The notes: generated from the sequence alone by a model not told the origin. A DNA stretch of 20,104 nucleotides from JAWXUT01 sp044426075 (GCA_044426075.1 JAWXUT010000020.1:1-20104); one strand, 5' to 3'; shown: positions 1 through 7,264, counted from the stretch's first letter. Numbers and translations: made by a program.

Positions 1-675
1 TATTGGGCGTGGAAAAACACAAAACACGACTACTATGGCTTGTGTCATTACAGAAGATACTTTGATTTTAGGGGAGGCAAAGCGCCATATATTTTAGGCG
101 ACTTCCCGACGGTTAACTGCTTGACCCGTTTAGGCTATAGCGATTTAGATTATGTAATGGCGGATTGTGACATTGTTGTGCCAACTCCAGAAGATTTTGG
201 GGTTACGGCATATGAGCATTACAAAGAGGGCGCAGAACATTTTATATCCGATTTAGACACAGTTGTTTCACTCATTAAAAAGCACACACCAGAATATGCA
301 ATGGCGTGCGATTTGTATTTAAATGGCAAAGATGTTATTACTGGAAATATGGCAATATTTACTGATAAATATATGGATATGTATTGCAATTGGCTGTTTA
401 TGATATTGCAGCAGTTTGATATGGTGTGCAATAAAGAGGGCTATGGCAGAGAGTCAATGCGCGTAAACGGCTATTTGGCGGAGCGAATGCTGGGCATATT
501 TGTTGCAAAATTGAAGCAAGAGGGCGAAGCTCGTATAGCAGAGTTCCCTAAAAAATTCTATTTAGGTTATGGCACTAAATTGTCGCAGATAAAGGCACGC
601 ATAGTTTACAATATGCTTCCACCAAACAGCAATAGACGCAAACTTGTCAGAAAAATTTATAAGAAATCCAAGTAA
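1..675 (+). CDS. DUF4422 family glycosyltransferase-like protein (5' end missing)
   Basis: This reading frame is open from the first base of the window, so the gene begins upstream. The first internal candidate start (a TTG at 40) is not the real one, because the codons before it already encode conserved sequence (YWAWKN, then GLCHYRRYF). That N-terminal block, the later IVVPTPEDFG stretch, the TGNMAIF segment and NGYLAERM near the C-terminus match the DUF4422 family, found in capsular and exopolysaccharide loci and thought to be glycosyltransferases. The visible part is about 224 residues, ending in a basic tail (KLVRKIYKKSK). No membrane segment is visible. The stop is followed by a terminator at 747-798, so it is the last gene of its transcript. 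Family assignment is fairly secure; the sugar donor and acceptor cannot be told. Confidence 0.8.
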   Translation, partial: YWAWKNTKHDYYGLCHYRRYFDFRGGKAPYILGDFPTVNCLTRLGYSDLDYVMADCDIVVPTPEDFGVTAYEHYKEGAEHFISDLDTVVSLIKKHTPEYAMACDLYLNGKDVITGNMAIFTDKYMDMYCNWLFMILQQFDMVCNKEGYGRESMRVNGYLAERMLGIFVAKLKQEGEARIAEFPKKFYLGYGTKLSQIKARIVYNMLPPNSNRRKLVRKIYKKSK

Positions 676-746
676 TCCTTGTATAAATGAGCAGAGTGCG
701 GGCGAATAGGGCGTGCGCTGGGCTCGGTGTTAAATATTAGAATAAA

Positions 747-798
747 GGCGAATTCCTTCTTGTTACTATTTGTAATGGTTAAGAGTTCGCCATTTTTT
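747..798 (+). terminator. Rho-independent terminator after the DUF4422 gene
   Basis: A nine-pair stem, GGCGAATTC (747-755) with GAGTTCGCC (783-791), contains one G-U pair and is followed by ATTTTTT. The loop is long and holds a small inner hairpin (TTAC/GTAA). On the other strand the stem is followed by TTTATT, so it may also stop the convergent vanW transcript. The rest of 676-835 shows no gene. Confidence 0.7.
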
Positions 799-835
799 AT
801 GCGCTGTAAATTTCTGTAATGATAGCTGTAGTACA

Positions 836-2062
836 TTAACTTGCCTCATCTGTTGCCAAGCCGTCGTTTTCAATTGGAGTGTCTTCAGACTGCTCGCGCA
901 ATATCCTTTTACCATTTTGTGGCTTGTATGTGTCTCGCCTAAGCCTTGTTGAGCTCACTAATTCACCATTTTTATATAGGTCAATGTATCCCTCAGAAAT
1001 TAGTCCGTCAATGGGATACTTTAAAATTTTAATATCCTCATCATCTGCAAGTTCGCTGTTATTTATTATATCTGTGTACGCGGTAGAGGATATTGTTTCA
1101 ATAACAACGCTGCGCAGTATAGGTGAACAATCGCCGTATTTTGGATACCCAAATATGGTAAAAGTTAGAGTTTTGTCTTCCGCCGTTGCACTAATATATA
1201 TGGGATAATTGGTGTTGTTTTCAAAAACTAAATCGCTAAATTCACTAACCATTGCATCAAATGAAGGGGCTACATATGATATGGGCAATGAGTGGTGGCT
1301 TACGGTGCTAACACTTGCCCCAGCAAGTAAAGCTGCATTGTATAGTGTGGTTGAAACTTGACACACACCTCCGCCTATCCCCTCAATAAACTCGCCATTT
1401 TCTATAATTGTTGCAGAGCTATATCCGTTTGCTTTTGTTCTTGCGCCAACAACAGTGTTGAAAGAAAAACTGTCGCCCGCTTCTATTATGGTGTTGTTTA
1501 TTGCATCTGTAGCAACAGCTATATTTGCAGAACGCCCCTCTGATGAAGTAGTAAATGATGTTGAAAATTCAGATAATTTTACAGTATTCATTTTTAAATC
1601 GACTTCGCTTATGTCGGGTGTTATGGGTGTGGTTGCAAGGTCAATTAAAATATTTTTTCCGAACTGTTCAAGTATCCGCCTAGCAAGTTCTTGCTTTGAA
1701 ATTTTTCTGCCATACACTTCTTTGCTATATTCAAATGAACCATTGTAAAACACGCAAGTTGCATTTTGTGGTGCAATATAATATTCTTCCGCAAGCCTAT
1801 CAATTTCTGCGGGCAAGTTGGGGTCAATTGCTATTAAGGCACTTTCAGTGCTGTCAAAATGGTCAAAATAACGGTCATAATCGTTACTGTAGATAAAAAT
1901 TTTTGTTGCCTTTGTAGCAAAACTTAAATTGTATTGCTGTTCAAATACCTTTTGTCCGTCTAAAGTTAGCGTTAAATGCACATCGGGGTCTTTTGCTGTA
2001 AATCCACAACAAGTAAGGCAAACAACAGCTATAATTGCAAATATTATAATACTTTTTTTCAT
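836..2062 (-). CDS. VanW family exported protein
   Basis: This is a 408-residue VanW-family protein. The ATG at 2062 (MKKSIIIFAIIAVV) is preferred over an in-frame TTG at 2077 because it opens directly on a short basic stretch plus hydrophobic core typical of a signal peptide. Neither start has a good Shine-Dalgarno. Two cysteines end the hydrophobic stretch (LTCC), so an atypical lipoprotein site is possible. The centre carries the VanW domain: a motif with FSFNTVVG, then GGGVCQVSTTLYNAAL and SHHSLPISYV. The last ~60 residues (YIDLYKNGELVSSTRLRRD) resemble a G5-type cell-wall domain. VanW was named from vancomycin-resistance clusters but is widespread in Gram-positives with no proven biochemical role, and no vanA/H/X genes are nearby. 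It lies downstream of cca and probably shares the hpt-cca transcript. Confidence 0.85.
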   Translation of the reverse strand: MKKSIIIFAIIAVVCLTCCGFTAKDPDVHLTLTLDGQKVFEQQYNLSFATKATKIFIYSNDYDRYFDHFDSTESALIAIDPNLPAEIDRLAEEYYIAPQNATCVFYNGSFEYSKEVYGRKISKQELARRILEQFGKNILIDLATTPITPDISEVDLKMNTVKLSEFSTSFTTSSEGRSANIAVATDAINNTIIEAGDSFSFNTVVGARTKANGYSSATIIENGEFIEGIGGGVCQVSTTLYNAALLAGASVSTVSHHSLPISYVAPSFDAMVSEFSDLVFENNTNYPIYISATAEDKTLTFTIFGYPKYGDCSPILRSVVIETISSTAYTDIINNSELADDEDIKILKYPIDGLISEGYIDLYKNGELVSSTRLRRDTYKPQNGKRILREQSEDTPIENDGLATDEAS

Positions 2063-2127
2063 ATATTTAGTATGCAATTGTTGTAAAAATATATTTAACT
2101 TTTAGTGTTTTGTATTTAAAATTTATG

Positions 2128-3387
2128 CTATTGTAGAGTTTTTAGCAGTGCAAGTTGTGCTTCACGGGTGATTAGAGTGTAGTCATAAGACGCTTTTTGT
2201 AGCAATTTTGTGAGTAAGATACCACGTTTTGCGGGCGGGGTGCCAAGTGCGATTAAATCGTTGCCATTTACGCATAAATTTGTAACTTTTAATGGAACAT
2301 TATGCGCAATCATATCATCTTTAACTTTTTGTAAAGAGGCGGCACTGGGGCAAACTCCGCAATCCAAATAATCTGCTTGCTTTAGTGCAATTATATCATC
2401 AATTATATCCCAATGCTTTTGCACAAATTGGTGTATTGTTTCTTTTGATTCACTTAAATCCATATTAAACATATGGTGCTCAATTGTGTGCGTAGTGCGG
2501 GCAATTATAGATGTGCTGTAGCGCAACCTTGTTAAAAGAATATTTGCTAATTTTGCACTATCTTTTGCATTTGATTTCTGTGTAGTGGCTTTCCATAAAA
2601 GAGCTGCAAGCCTTATTTTTGGTGGCGCAAAAGTCAAGATGCGTAATACACTTTTCCACCCCGCTGCACTCAACAATTCTGGGAATATATATTGCATTAA
2701 TCCACACTCGATAAGGTGCGATATAGCGGTTATATGGGTATCTTTTATGTTGTTTTTGGTATCCGAAACTAGTATTTTATCCAATTCATCTGCAACGCGT
2801 TCCACTGCAATTTTTTGTAATCTAAATGCGTTTTGTGTGAGTGAATGCAAGGTGCAAGAGCTTATTGAGCAATTAGTTTCTGCACCTATTCTTATTGCGC
2901 GTAACAACCTTAGCCCGTCTTCTTCAAACACCGATTGAGGTGGTCTAGTTGTGCGGATAATGTGGTTATCTACATCTGCAATGCGCCCTAATGGGTCGAT
3001 TGTTTTTTCATTTTTAATGTCATAATAAATAGCGTTTACTGTGAAGTCACGGCGTAAACTGTCCTCTAAAATAGACGTAGTAAAAGCCACGCTCTGTGGT
3101 TCGTGCGAGCCGTCTAAAGCGTAGCTATCTGTGCGGAAAGTTGTGTATTCATATGCCTCACCCAAATAGCTAATTTTTAGCGTGCCTAATTTTGGGCTTG
3201 TGGTTGAAACTGCAATATCCTTGTGGTTTTTTAGCAAAGATATAACTTGTTCGGGCGGCATACAACTGCAAATGTCGTAATCTGTAGGTGTGTAACCCAT
3301 CAAAAAATCGCGCACGGCTCCGCCTACCACGTACAATGGGTGCGGAAACAATGTGGATATATATTGTAGCCCCCTACTTATAATCAT
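2128..3387 (-). CDS. cca: CCA-adding tRNA nucleotidyltransferase (class II)
   Basis: This enzyme builds or repairs the 3' CCA end of tRNA in the cytoplasm using CTP and ATP. The 419-residue length fits the bacterial class II family. The N-terminal nucleotidyltransferase core is complete: VGGAVRDFLMG (residues 21-31), then TDYDIC with the metal-binding Asp36 and Asp38, SLRRDFTVNAIYYD (motif B), DPLGR, and EEDGLRLLRAIR (the base-recognition region). The helical C-terminal part is less conserved. The ATG lies 3 nt after the hpt stop and has no clear ribosome binding site, which suggests translational coupling to hpt. A poly(A) polymerase I identity is possible for this superfamily, but CCA addition is the usual role in Bacillota. 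Confidence 0.9.
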   Translation of the reverse strand: MIISRGLQYISTLFPHPLYVVGGAVRDFLMGYTPTDYDICSCMPPEQVISLLKNHKDIAVSTTSPKLGTLKISYLGEAYEYTTFRTDSYALDGSHEPQSVAFTTSILEDSLRRDFTVNAIYYDIKNEKTIDPLGRIADVDNHIIRTTRPPQSVFEEDGLRLLRAIRIGAETNCSISSCTLHSLTQNAFRLQKIAVERVADELDKILVSDTKNNIKDTHITAISHLIECGLMQYIFPELLSAAGWKSVLRILTFAPPKIRLAALLWKATTQKSNAKDSAKLANILLTRLRYSTSIIARTTHTIEHHMFNMDLSESKETIHQFVQKHWDIIDDIIALKQADYLDCGVCPSAASLQKVKDDMIAHNVPLKVTNLCVNGNDLIALGTPPAKRGILLTKLLQKASYDYTLITREAQLALLKTLQ

Positions 3388-3390
3388 ATA

Positions 3391-3930
3391 TTAGTCGGCA
3401 AAAATTTCTTCTTTTAGCACGGCTACTTCGGGAAGGTTACGGTATTTTTCTGCATAGTCTAAGCCATAGCCCACGATAAATTCGTTTGGCACAGAAAATC
3501 CGATATAGTCGCCTTGAAAATCAACTTCACGCCTTGAAGGTTTGTCTAGTAGTGAGCAAATTTTTATTGAAGCGGGTGCACGTGAAGACAAAAGTTGTTT
3601 CAAATGTTTAAGCGTACGCCCAGAATCGATTATATCTTCTACAATTATAAGGTGTTTGCCCTCAATTGATTTATCGATATCCTTATTAATACGCACCGCA
3701 CCGCTTGTAGATGAACCTGAACCATAGCTAGAAACTGACATAAAGTCTAGGCTAACATCTAAATCGATGTGTCTAATTAAATCTGCAAAGAAAACAACCG
3801 CACCGCGCAAAATGCAAACCATTAAAATTGATTTACCTTTGTAATCTTCGGTGATTTGTGCGCCAAGTTCTGCAACACGGCTAGCAAGTTCTTCTTTAGT
3901 AATCATAATTGATTTTAAATCTGGATGCAT
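3391..3930 (-). CDS. hpt: Hypoxanthine phosphoribosyltransferase
   Basis: Purine salvage enzyme that converts hypoxanthine (and usually guanine) plus PRPP to IMP (or GMP) in the cytoplasm. The 179-residue length is normal. The PRPP loop IIVEDIIDSGRTL (about 95-107, acidic pair E98/D99) is intact. The family's SILMVCILRGAVVFFADL strand-loop and the C-terminal FSVPNEFIVGYGLDYAEKYRNLP are also present. The ATG at 3930 is preceded by a strong CGAGGAG ribosome binding site. It is first in a three-gene minus-strand unit (hpt-cca-vanW) with its own promoter at 3962-3991. In many Bacillota hpt directly follows tilS; here a cyclase-like gene and a small RNA intervene. Confidence 0.95.
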   Translation of the reverse strand: MHPDLKSIMITKEELASRVAELGAQITEDYKGKSILMVCILRGAVVFFADLIRHIDLDVSLDFMSVSSYGSGSSTSGAVRINKDIDKSIEGKHLIIVEDIIDSGRTLKHLKQLLSSRAPASIKICSLLDKPSRREVDFQGDYIGFSVPNEFIVGYGLDYAEKYRNLPEVAVLKEEIFAD

Positions 3931-3961
3931 AGTTACTCCTCGTTAGTAAATTAATATATAT

Positions 3962-3991
3962 ATTGTATCATATTTAATATAATAAAGTCAA
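3962..3991 (-). promoter_or_regulatory. Sigma-A promoter for hpt-cca-vanW
   Basis: Read on the minus strand: -35 TTGACT (3986-3991), an 18-nt spacer, and -10 TACAAT (3962-3967) preceded by TGA, an extended -10. The predicted start near 3955 leaves a leader of about 25 nt before the hpt ATG. It shares extended identity with the promoter at 5665-5693. Confidence 0.75.
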
Positions 3992-4046
3992 TGTCTGAAT
4001 TAATGTTAGCTAAATGATAAACTTACATTATTACATTTGACATCAA

Positions 4047-4082
4047 TAAAAAAGCCCAAAGCTATATTGCCTCAGGCTCTTT
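4047..4082 (-). terminator. Terminator of the small RNA
   Basis: On the minus strand AGCCTGAGGC (4078-4069) pairs with GCTTTGGGCT (4062-4053) in ten pairs including G-U pairs, around a 6-nt loop, followed by a T run (4053-4048). Four A/G bases before the stem can extend it against the T run. It would also stop read-through from the upstream cyclase-like gene. Confidence 0.8.
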
Positions 4083-4165
4083 GTACAAGTGAAAACTTGT
4101 CGCGCTTGTAATGGTCACATTACAATCTAATGCGCATGATCCTCTCATGGCATTAACTTAAAGTT
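4047..4165 (-). ncRNA. Candidate structured small RNA, family not recognised
   Basis: An independent transcription unit with no coding frame. A near-perfect promoter (4172-4200) predicts a start near 4165 and a terminator ends it near 4047, giving about 119 nt. Almost the whole RNA folds locally. Hairpin 1 (4155-4128) pairs TAATGC/GCATTA and CATG/CATG with one bulged C and a 7-nt loop AGAGGAT. Hairpin 2 (4125-4106) is a perfect 8-bp stem TTGTAATG/CATTACAA with loop TGAC. Hairpin 3 (4100-4085) is a perfect 6-bp ACAAGT/ACTTGT with loop TTTC. The terminator stem follows. I see no match to tmRNA, SRP, 6S, RNase P or a tRNA. The purine-rich loop with GGA could be a protein or mRNA contact site, but that is speculation. 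It sits 85 nt beyond the stop of the cyclase-like gene and upstream of the hpt promoter. Confidence 0.65.
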
Positions 4166-4171
4166 GTTACT

Positions 4172-4200
4172 ATTGTATCACACAAAATTGTAGTTGTCAA
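4172..4200 (-). promoter_or_regulatory. Sigma-A promoter of the small RNA
   Basis: Minus strand -35 TTGACA (4200-4195, full consensus), exact 17-nt spacer, -10 TACAAT (4177-4172) preceded by TGA (extended -10). No ribosome binding site or start codon with a meaningful frame follows, which supports an RNA product. Confidence 0.8.
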
Positions 4201-4250
4201 CTAGTGTTTGTATAATTTATTATATGCAAATAAAACGTAAATAATACACT

Positions 4251-5633
4251 TTATTTTATAGAATATTTCAATGAACCATCCATGTACAATTCAATATAGC
4301 CATCTGTGGAAATTTTAATTGCAAATCCATAATTTGATAATTTTCTTGCTGCAGCGCCTCTGCCTCCACCAGATGAGCCACTATCATTTTTAATAATTGC
4401 GCCAAATGATAGTACTGTTCCATTTTCTTGAATAATACATGCACCATCTAATGATATTAACTCACTTCTAAGTTTTCTATTTATTTCAATAAATTTTTCT
4501 TTGCCTATCAGATTAGAAATTACTTGCCTCTTTAATAAGCGACGGCTAATATCTGTTTCTGATATTTCAGGTTGAATTTTTCTCAATAGTTTCTTTAATG
4601 TTTCATAATCTTCTAAATTGCATAGATTGTCTGAGCAACTTACAATAGCATCTTCACTATTGTAATCAGTTATAGTGTCGACGCAAGCATCTGTAATAAT
4701 AGAAATTATTCCCCCGGTGTGAGCAAAAGATACATCCAACATTGATGCGTAAATATTCTCTTTAAAATTTGATTCTAAATTAAGATCGGCATTAAGGGAT
4801 AATGCATTGTTAAAAGCTTCATAGCTAAAATTAAGCCATTTCAAGTTTCTTTTCACTAAAACAATTTTTTGTTTTTTAGCAATAATCAAGTCACCGTTAT
4901 TTAGCAAAAATATACCTACTGCTTCACCAACAACAAAATTTTCTATTAGTTTTGCAAACCTAATAGGGGCCCCATGTCCAATTTTACCTTGTTCAATATT
5001 GGCAACATTTACAGTAGATAAATATTTAGAAAAATTGCATTCCTTATCTAATTCTATTACAGAATCAACGCAATCAGTAAGAACAGCAACAAAATCATCA
5101 TTCATAAAATCTAACCAAGTACCATACTTAGGATCAAATGTTGAAGTTGCGTTAGGATTTATTATAAACCCTAGTGTGACATTCTTGCCTTCATATGTTT
5201 GCACAGACCATTTCTCTAAACAAGAAAACAACATTTCTAGCTTAGTTGAGTTATCTCCTAGAATCCATGTGCAAATGCCATGCTGAATTGCTAACCTATA
5301 ATTATAGTCTCTATGAAAATTAGAATGATAATTATAATTTGATTTACTGCTTGAATTTATCAAATATTTTGAATATTGAAAAAAGCATTTGAATATTGAC
5401 CTAGCAAGATGTATTGTATCTTCTGAAATAGCAAGTTTTGTATCGAGTGTAAACAATGCTCTGTTCTGCGTCGAAAAAACGATGTTTTTGCCAGCAAAGC
5501 AGCTTATATAAGCGTCATAAGAGTCATCTAAAATATAGTCAACAGAATTCAAATTATTGTTGTTAGAAATACCCATAATTGGCAGTATGTAATTTAGTAT
5601 AAATTCTTGGCATTCTTTTTTGCTATTAGTCAT
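4251..5633 (-). CDS. Diadenylate-cyclase-like (DisA_N/DAC fold) protein with N-terminal sensor-like region
   Basis: A 460-residue protein whose last ~70 residues resemble the catalytic core of diadenylate cyclases. These contain a DGA motif (SLDGACII, about 394-401), a glycine-rich stretch with GGGRGAAARKLS (about 422-433), where classical enzymes have GTRHRAA, and AIKISTDGYIELY. The first ~340 residues match nothing I can name with confidence; they recall the 'DACN' sensor-type regions described in front of DAC domains. No membrane segment or signal is seen. The ATG at 5633 is preferred over a TTG at 5636 because AGGAG lies 8 nt upstream. The gene is visibly more A+T-rich than tilS and hpt, has its own promoter (5665-5693), and separates two genes often adjacent in related bacteria. 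A role in cyclic-dinucleotide signalling or defence is inference; with the RHR motif altered it may be a binder rather than an active cyclase. Confidence 0.6.
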   Translation of the reverse strand: MTNSKKECQEFILNYILPIMGISNNNNLNSVDYILDDSYDAYISCFAGKNIVFSTQNRALFTLDTKLAISEDTIHLARSIFKCFFQYSKYLINSSSKSNYNYHSNFHRDYNYRLAIQHGICTWILGDNSTKLEMLFSCLEKWSVQTYEGKNVTLGFIINPNATSTFDPKYGTWLDFMNDDFVAVLTDCVDSVIELDKECNFSKYLSTVNVANIEQGKIGHGAPIRFAKLIENFVVGEAVGIFLLNNGDLIIAKKQKIVLVKRNLKWLNFSYEAFNNALSLNADLNLESNFKENIYASMLDVSFAHTGGIISIITDACVDTITDYNSEDAIVSCSDNLCNLEDYETLKKLLRKIQPEISETDISRRLLKRQVISNLIGKEKFIEINRKLRSELISLDGACIIQENGTVLSFGAIIKNDSGSSGGGRGAAARKLSNYGFAIKISTDGYIELYMDGSLKYSIK

Positions 5634-5664
5634 CAATAATACTCCTCTTGCATAAACTACACTT

Positions 5665-5693
5665 ATTGTATCATAATTTAAAAGTTAAGTCAA
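5665..5693 (-). promoter_or_regulatory. Sigma-A promoter of the cyclase-like gene
   Basis: Minus strand -35 TTGACT (5693-5688), exact 17-nt spacer, -10 TACAAT (5670-5665) preceded by TGA. The predicted start near 5658 gives a leader of about 25 nt containing AGGAG. It lies just past the tilS stop, so the gene can be expressed apart from tilS. Confidence 0.75.
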
Positions 5694-5703
5694 TGTTAAC
5701 AAG

Positions 5704-6969
5704 TTAAAGGCTGATAATTTTGTATTTATTTGTGGTGTTTTTATCTATTTTGATGATGTCGCTAATTTCGGTGCCAAGTACTGCTAGGATATCGCTGTTA
5801 TTTGCTAGCACCAACACATTTTGCCTATCTAGATAGGGCATTTTGATGTCGGTTAGGTAATCGGAAAGGCTTTTGTTTCCGCCGCCATAGCGTTTAAATT
5901 TATCGCCATCAAGCCTTGTTCTTATCACTGCAGAAGACGGAATTTTATCCATATCAAAGCTCGCGCCCGCTACTATTTTTGTGGTGGAAGAAAAGGCAAA
6001 ATGCTGTCCGCAAAAGCTGTATTGTGCGCTGATGTCAAAAGGTACAAGGTAGTTGTTGCACGCGCTTTTTTTGGTGAAGATTAGTTCATTGTATCCTTTA
6101 ATAACCACAATATCGTGCGTGGCATCAATGGTGCTGTTAGTGCAAGCGGTGCGCAATTGTAGTATGCTATTTAATAATGAATATTCAATATCCGCGTGTA
6201 TGCCAAGTGCTACAAAACATTGCACAATTGACTTTTTTGCAATGGCAATGTGCCTATCTAGTGCGCGCAAAGGAAGCTCCACTCTATCGCCTTTAACCAC
6301 ACATTTTGTGACTTCGCTTAATAAATAGTCTTCTGTTTCGCTCATTGTGGCGGTTAGCCTTGCAATGGCTTGATCTATTGAGGGGAAGCGCGCTTCTAAT
6401 ATAGGCACAACTTCGTTTCTAATATAATTCCTTGTATATAAATTTTCGCTGTTTGTGCTGTCGGTTACATATGGGATATTGTGCGATTCCGCATAGTTAA
6501 GTATTTGTTTTTTATTATAGGATAACAAGGGGTGAATGTATCCCGCACGGTCTACTATCCCACGCAATCCGCGTACCCCAGTGCCCCGCATAAGACGCAT
6601 TATTATCGTTTCTGTTTGGTCTGATGCGTGGTGCGCTAGCGCGATTACATCTACCTTGTTGTCTGCTAAAAGATTGTCAAAAATATCATATCGTAACTGC
6701 CTTGCCACGGTTTCTGTAGAGAGCCCTCTCTTTTTTGCTTCATCTATAGCATCAACTGTGTACCCTAAAATAGGAATATTTTTTTTATTGCAATAATCCG
6801 CAACAAATGCACTGTCGGCTACAGACTCCGCCCCGCGAATACTGTGATCGATATTTATTGCAACCACGCGCGCGCCTTGCTCCTTTAATAGCGTTAGCAA
6901 AACCATACTGTCCGCCCCGCCAGAAACCGCCACGCCTATATTCAGTTTTTTGTCAAATGAAATTTCCAT
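5704..6969 (-). CDS. tilS: tRNA(Ile)-lysidine synthetase
   Basis: TilS converts C34 of tRNA-Ile(CAU) to lysidine using ATP and lysine, so that the tRNA reads AUA; it is essential and cytoplasmic. The PP-loop VAVSGGADSMVLL (about 13-25) is intact. The family signatures ALAHHASDQTETIIMRLMRG, LLSYNKKQILNYA and TDSTNSENLYTRNYIRNEVVP follow in order. The C-terminal TilS domain (RLDGDKFKRYGGGNKSLSDYL) is also present. I chose the ATG at 6969 (MEISFDKKLNIGVAVSGG, 421 residues), not the ATG at 6993, because a good promoter (-10 at 6976-6981) lies between them and would start the mRNA at or near 6969. No Shine-Dalgarno precedes either ATG. Confidence 0.92.
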   Translation of the reverse strand: MEISFDKKLNIGVAVSGGADSMVLLTLLKEQGARVVAINIDHSIRGAESVADSAFVADYCNKKNIPILGYTVDAIDEAKKRGLSTETVARQLRYDIFDNLLADNKVDVIALAHHASDQTETIIMRLMRGTGVRGLRGIVDRAGYIHPLLSYNKKQILNYAESHNIPYVTDSTNSENLYTRNYIRNEVVPILEARFPSIDQAIARLTATMSETEDYLLSEVTKCVVKGDRVELPLRALDRHIAIAKKSIVQCFVALGIHADIEYSLLNSILQLRTACTNSTIDATHDIVVIKGYNELIFTKKSACNNYLVPFDISAQYSFCGQHFAFSSTTKIVAGASFDMDKIPSSAVIRTRLDGDKFKRYGGGNKSLSDYLTDIKMPYLDRQNVLVLANNSDILAVLGTEISDIIKIDKNTTNKYKIISL

Positions 6970-6975
6970 ACCATT

Positions 6976-7004
6976 ATTATAACCCAAAATCATTGTTTTG
7001 TAAA
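6976..7004 (-). promoter_or_regulatory. Predicted tilS promoter, start site coincident with the ATG
   Basis: Minus strand -35 TTTACA (7004-6999), 17-nt spacer, -10 TATAAT (6981-6976, full consensus). Counting seven bases from the -10 places the transcription start on the A of the ATG at 6969, so the transcript may be leaderless. Confidence 0.55.
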
Positions 7005-7060
7005 TAATAGATGTGAGATTTGTATTTTAAATATGTTATGCGAGTGCTTCCAATACGGTG

Positions 7061-7078
7061 CTATTTTGCGCAAAATAG
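7061..7078. promoter_or_regulatory. 18-bp perfect palindrome in the divergent intergenic region
   Basis: CTATTTTGCGCAAAATAG is a perfect palindrome without spacer, between the divergent tilS and mdh promoters, about 75 bp upstream of the mdh -35. It has no T run after it, so an operator is more likely than a terminator. The rest of 7005-7152 shows no gene. Confidence 0.45.
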
Positions 7079-7152
7079 TTAGGTTTGTTTAACTTATTGC
7101 CGCTTTTGAAGAAAAATTTAGTAAAATATTAGTAACCAATAGTGTAAATGTG

Positions 7153-7181
7153 TTGACTATTTTATTAATAATGGATATAAT
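7153..7181 (+). promoter_or_regulatory. Sigma-A promoter of the mdh-hdr-flx-frd operon
   Basis: -35 TTGACT (7153-7158), exact 17-nt spacer, -10 TATAAT (7176-7181). The predicted start is near 7188. This is the only strong promoter seen in front of the ten-gene redox operon and lies directly before the operator at 7185-7220. Confidence 0.85.
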
Positions 7182-7184
7182 TAT

Positions 7185-7220
7185 ATCGATAACACTTTAT
7201 CGATAAGCAGTTATCGTTAA
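7185..7220. promoter_or_regulatory. Triple half-site operator over the mdh operon transcription start
   Basis: Two overlapping perfect inverted repeats share a central arm: CGATAA-CACT-TTATCG (7187-7202) and CGATAA-GCAG-TTATCG (7201-7216). Seen another way, ATCGATAA, ATCGATAA and ATCGTTAA recur every 14 bp (7185, 7199, 7213). The position over the start site is typical of a repressor. The palindrome with a 4-nt centre has the same spacing as clostridial Rex sites (TTAA-N4-TTAA core), so a Rex-like NADH sensor is a reasonable guess, but the bases differ. Confidence 0.65.
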
Positions 7221-7264
7221 AATAGCAAAAAATTAGAAATAAAAGCGAAATGGAGACAATTAAA

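Noticed and set aside
40..675. TTG at 40 as the start of the first gene
   Set aside because: The frame stays open upstream to base 1 and those codons encode conserved DUF4422 residues, so the gene is cut by the window edge.
836..2062. Vancomycin resistance locus because of VanW
   Set aside because: No vanH, ligase, vanX, vanY or vanRS genes are present; VanW-family proteins are common in Gram-positives outside resistance clusters.
4047..4165. The small RNA as a tracrRNA or CRISPR component
   Set aside because: There are no CRISPR repeats, no cas genes and no anti-repeat in the window; only the hairpin-rich 3' end is reminiscent.
3962..5697. Insertion sequence carrying the cyclase-like gene
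   Set aside because: No transposase or integrase, no terminal inverted repeats and no clean target duplication were found; only the promoter similarity hints at duplication.
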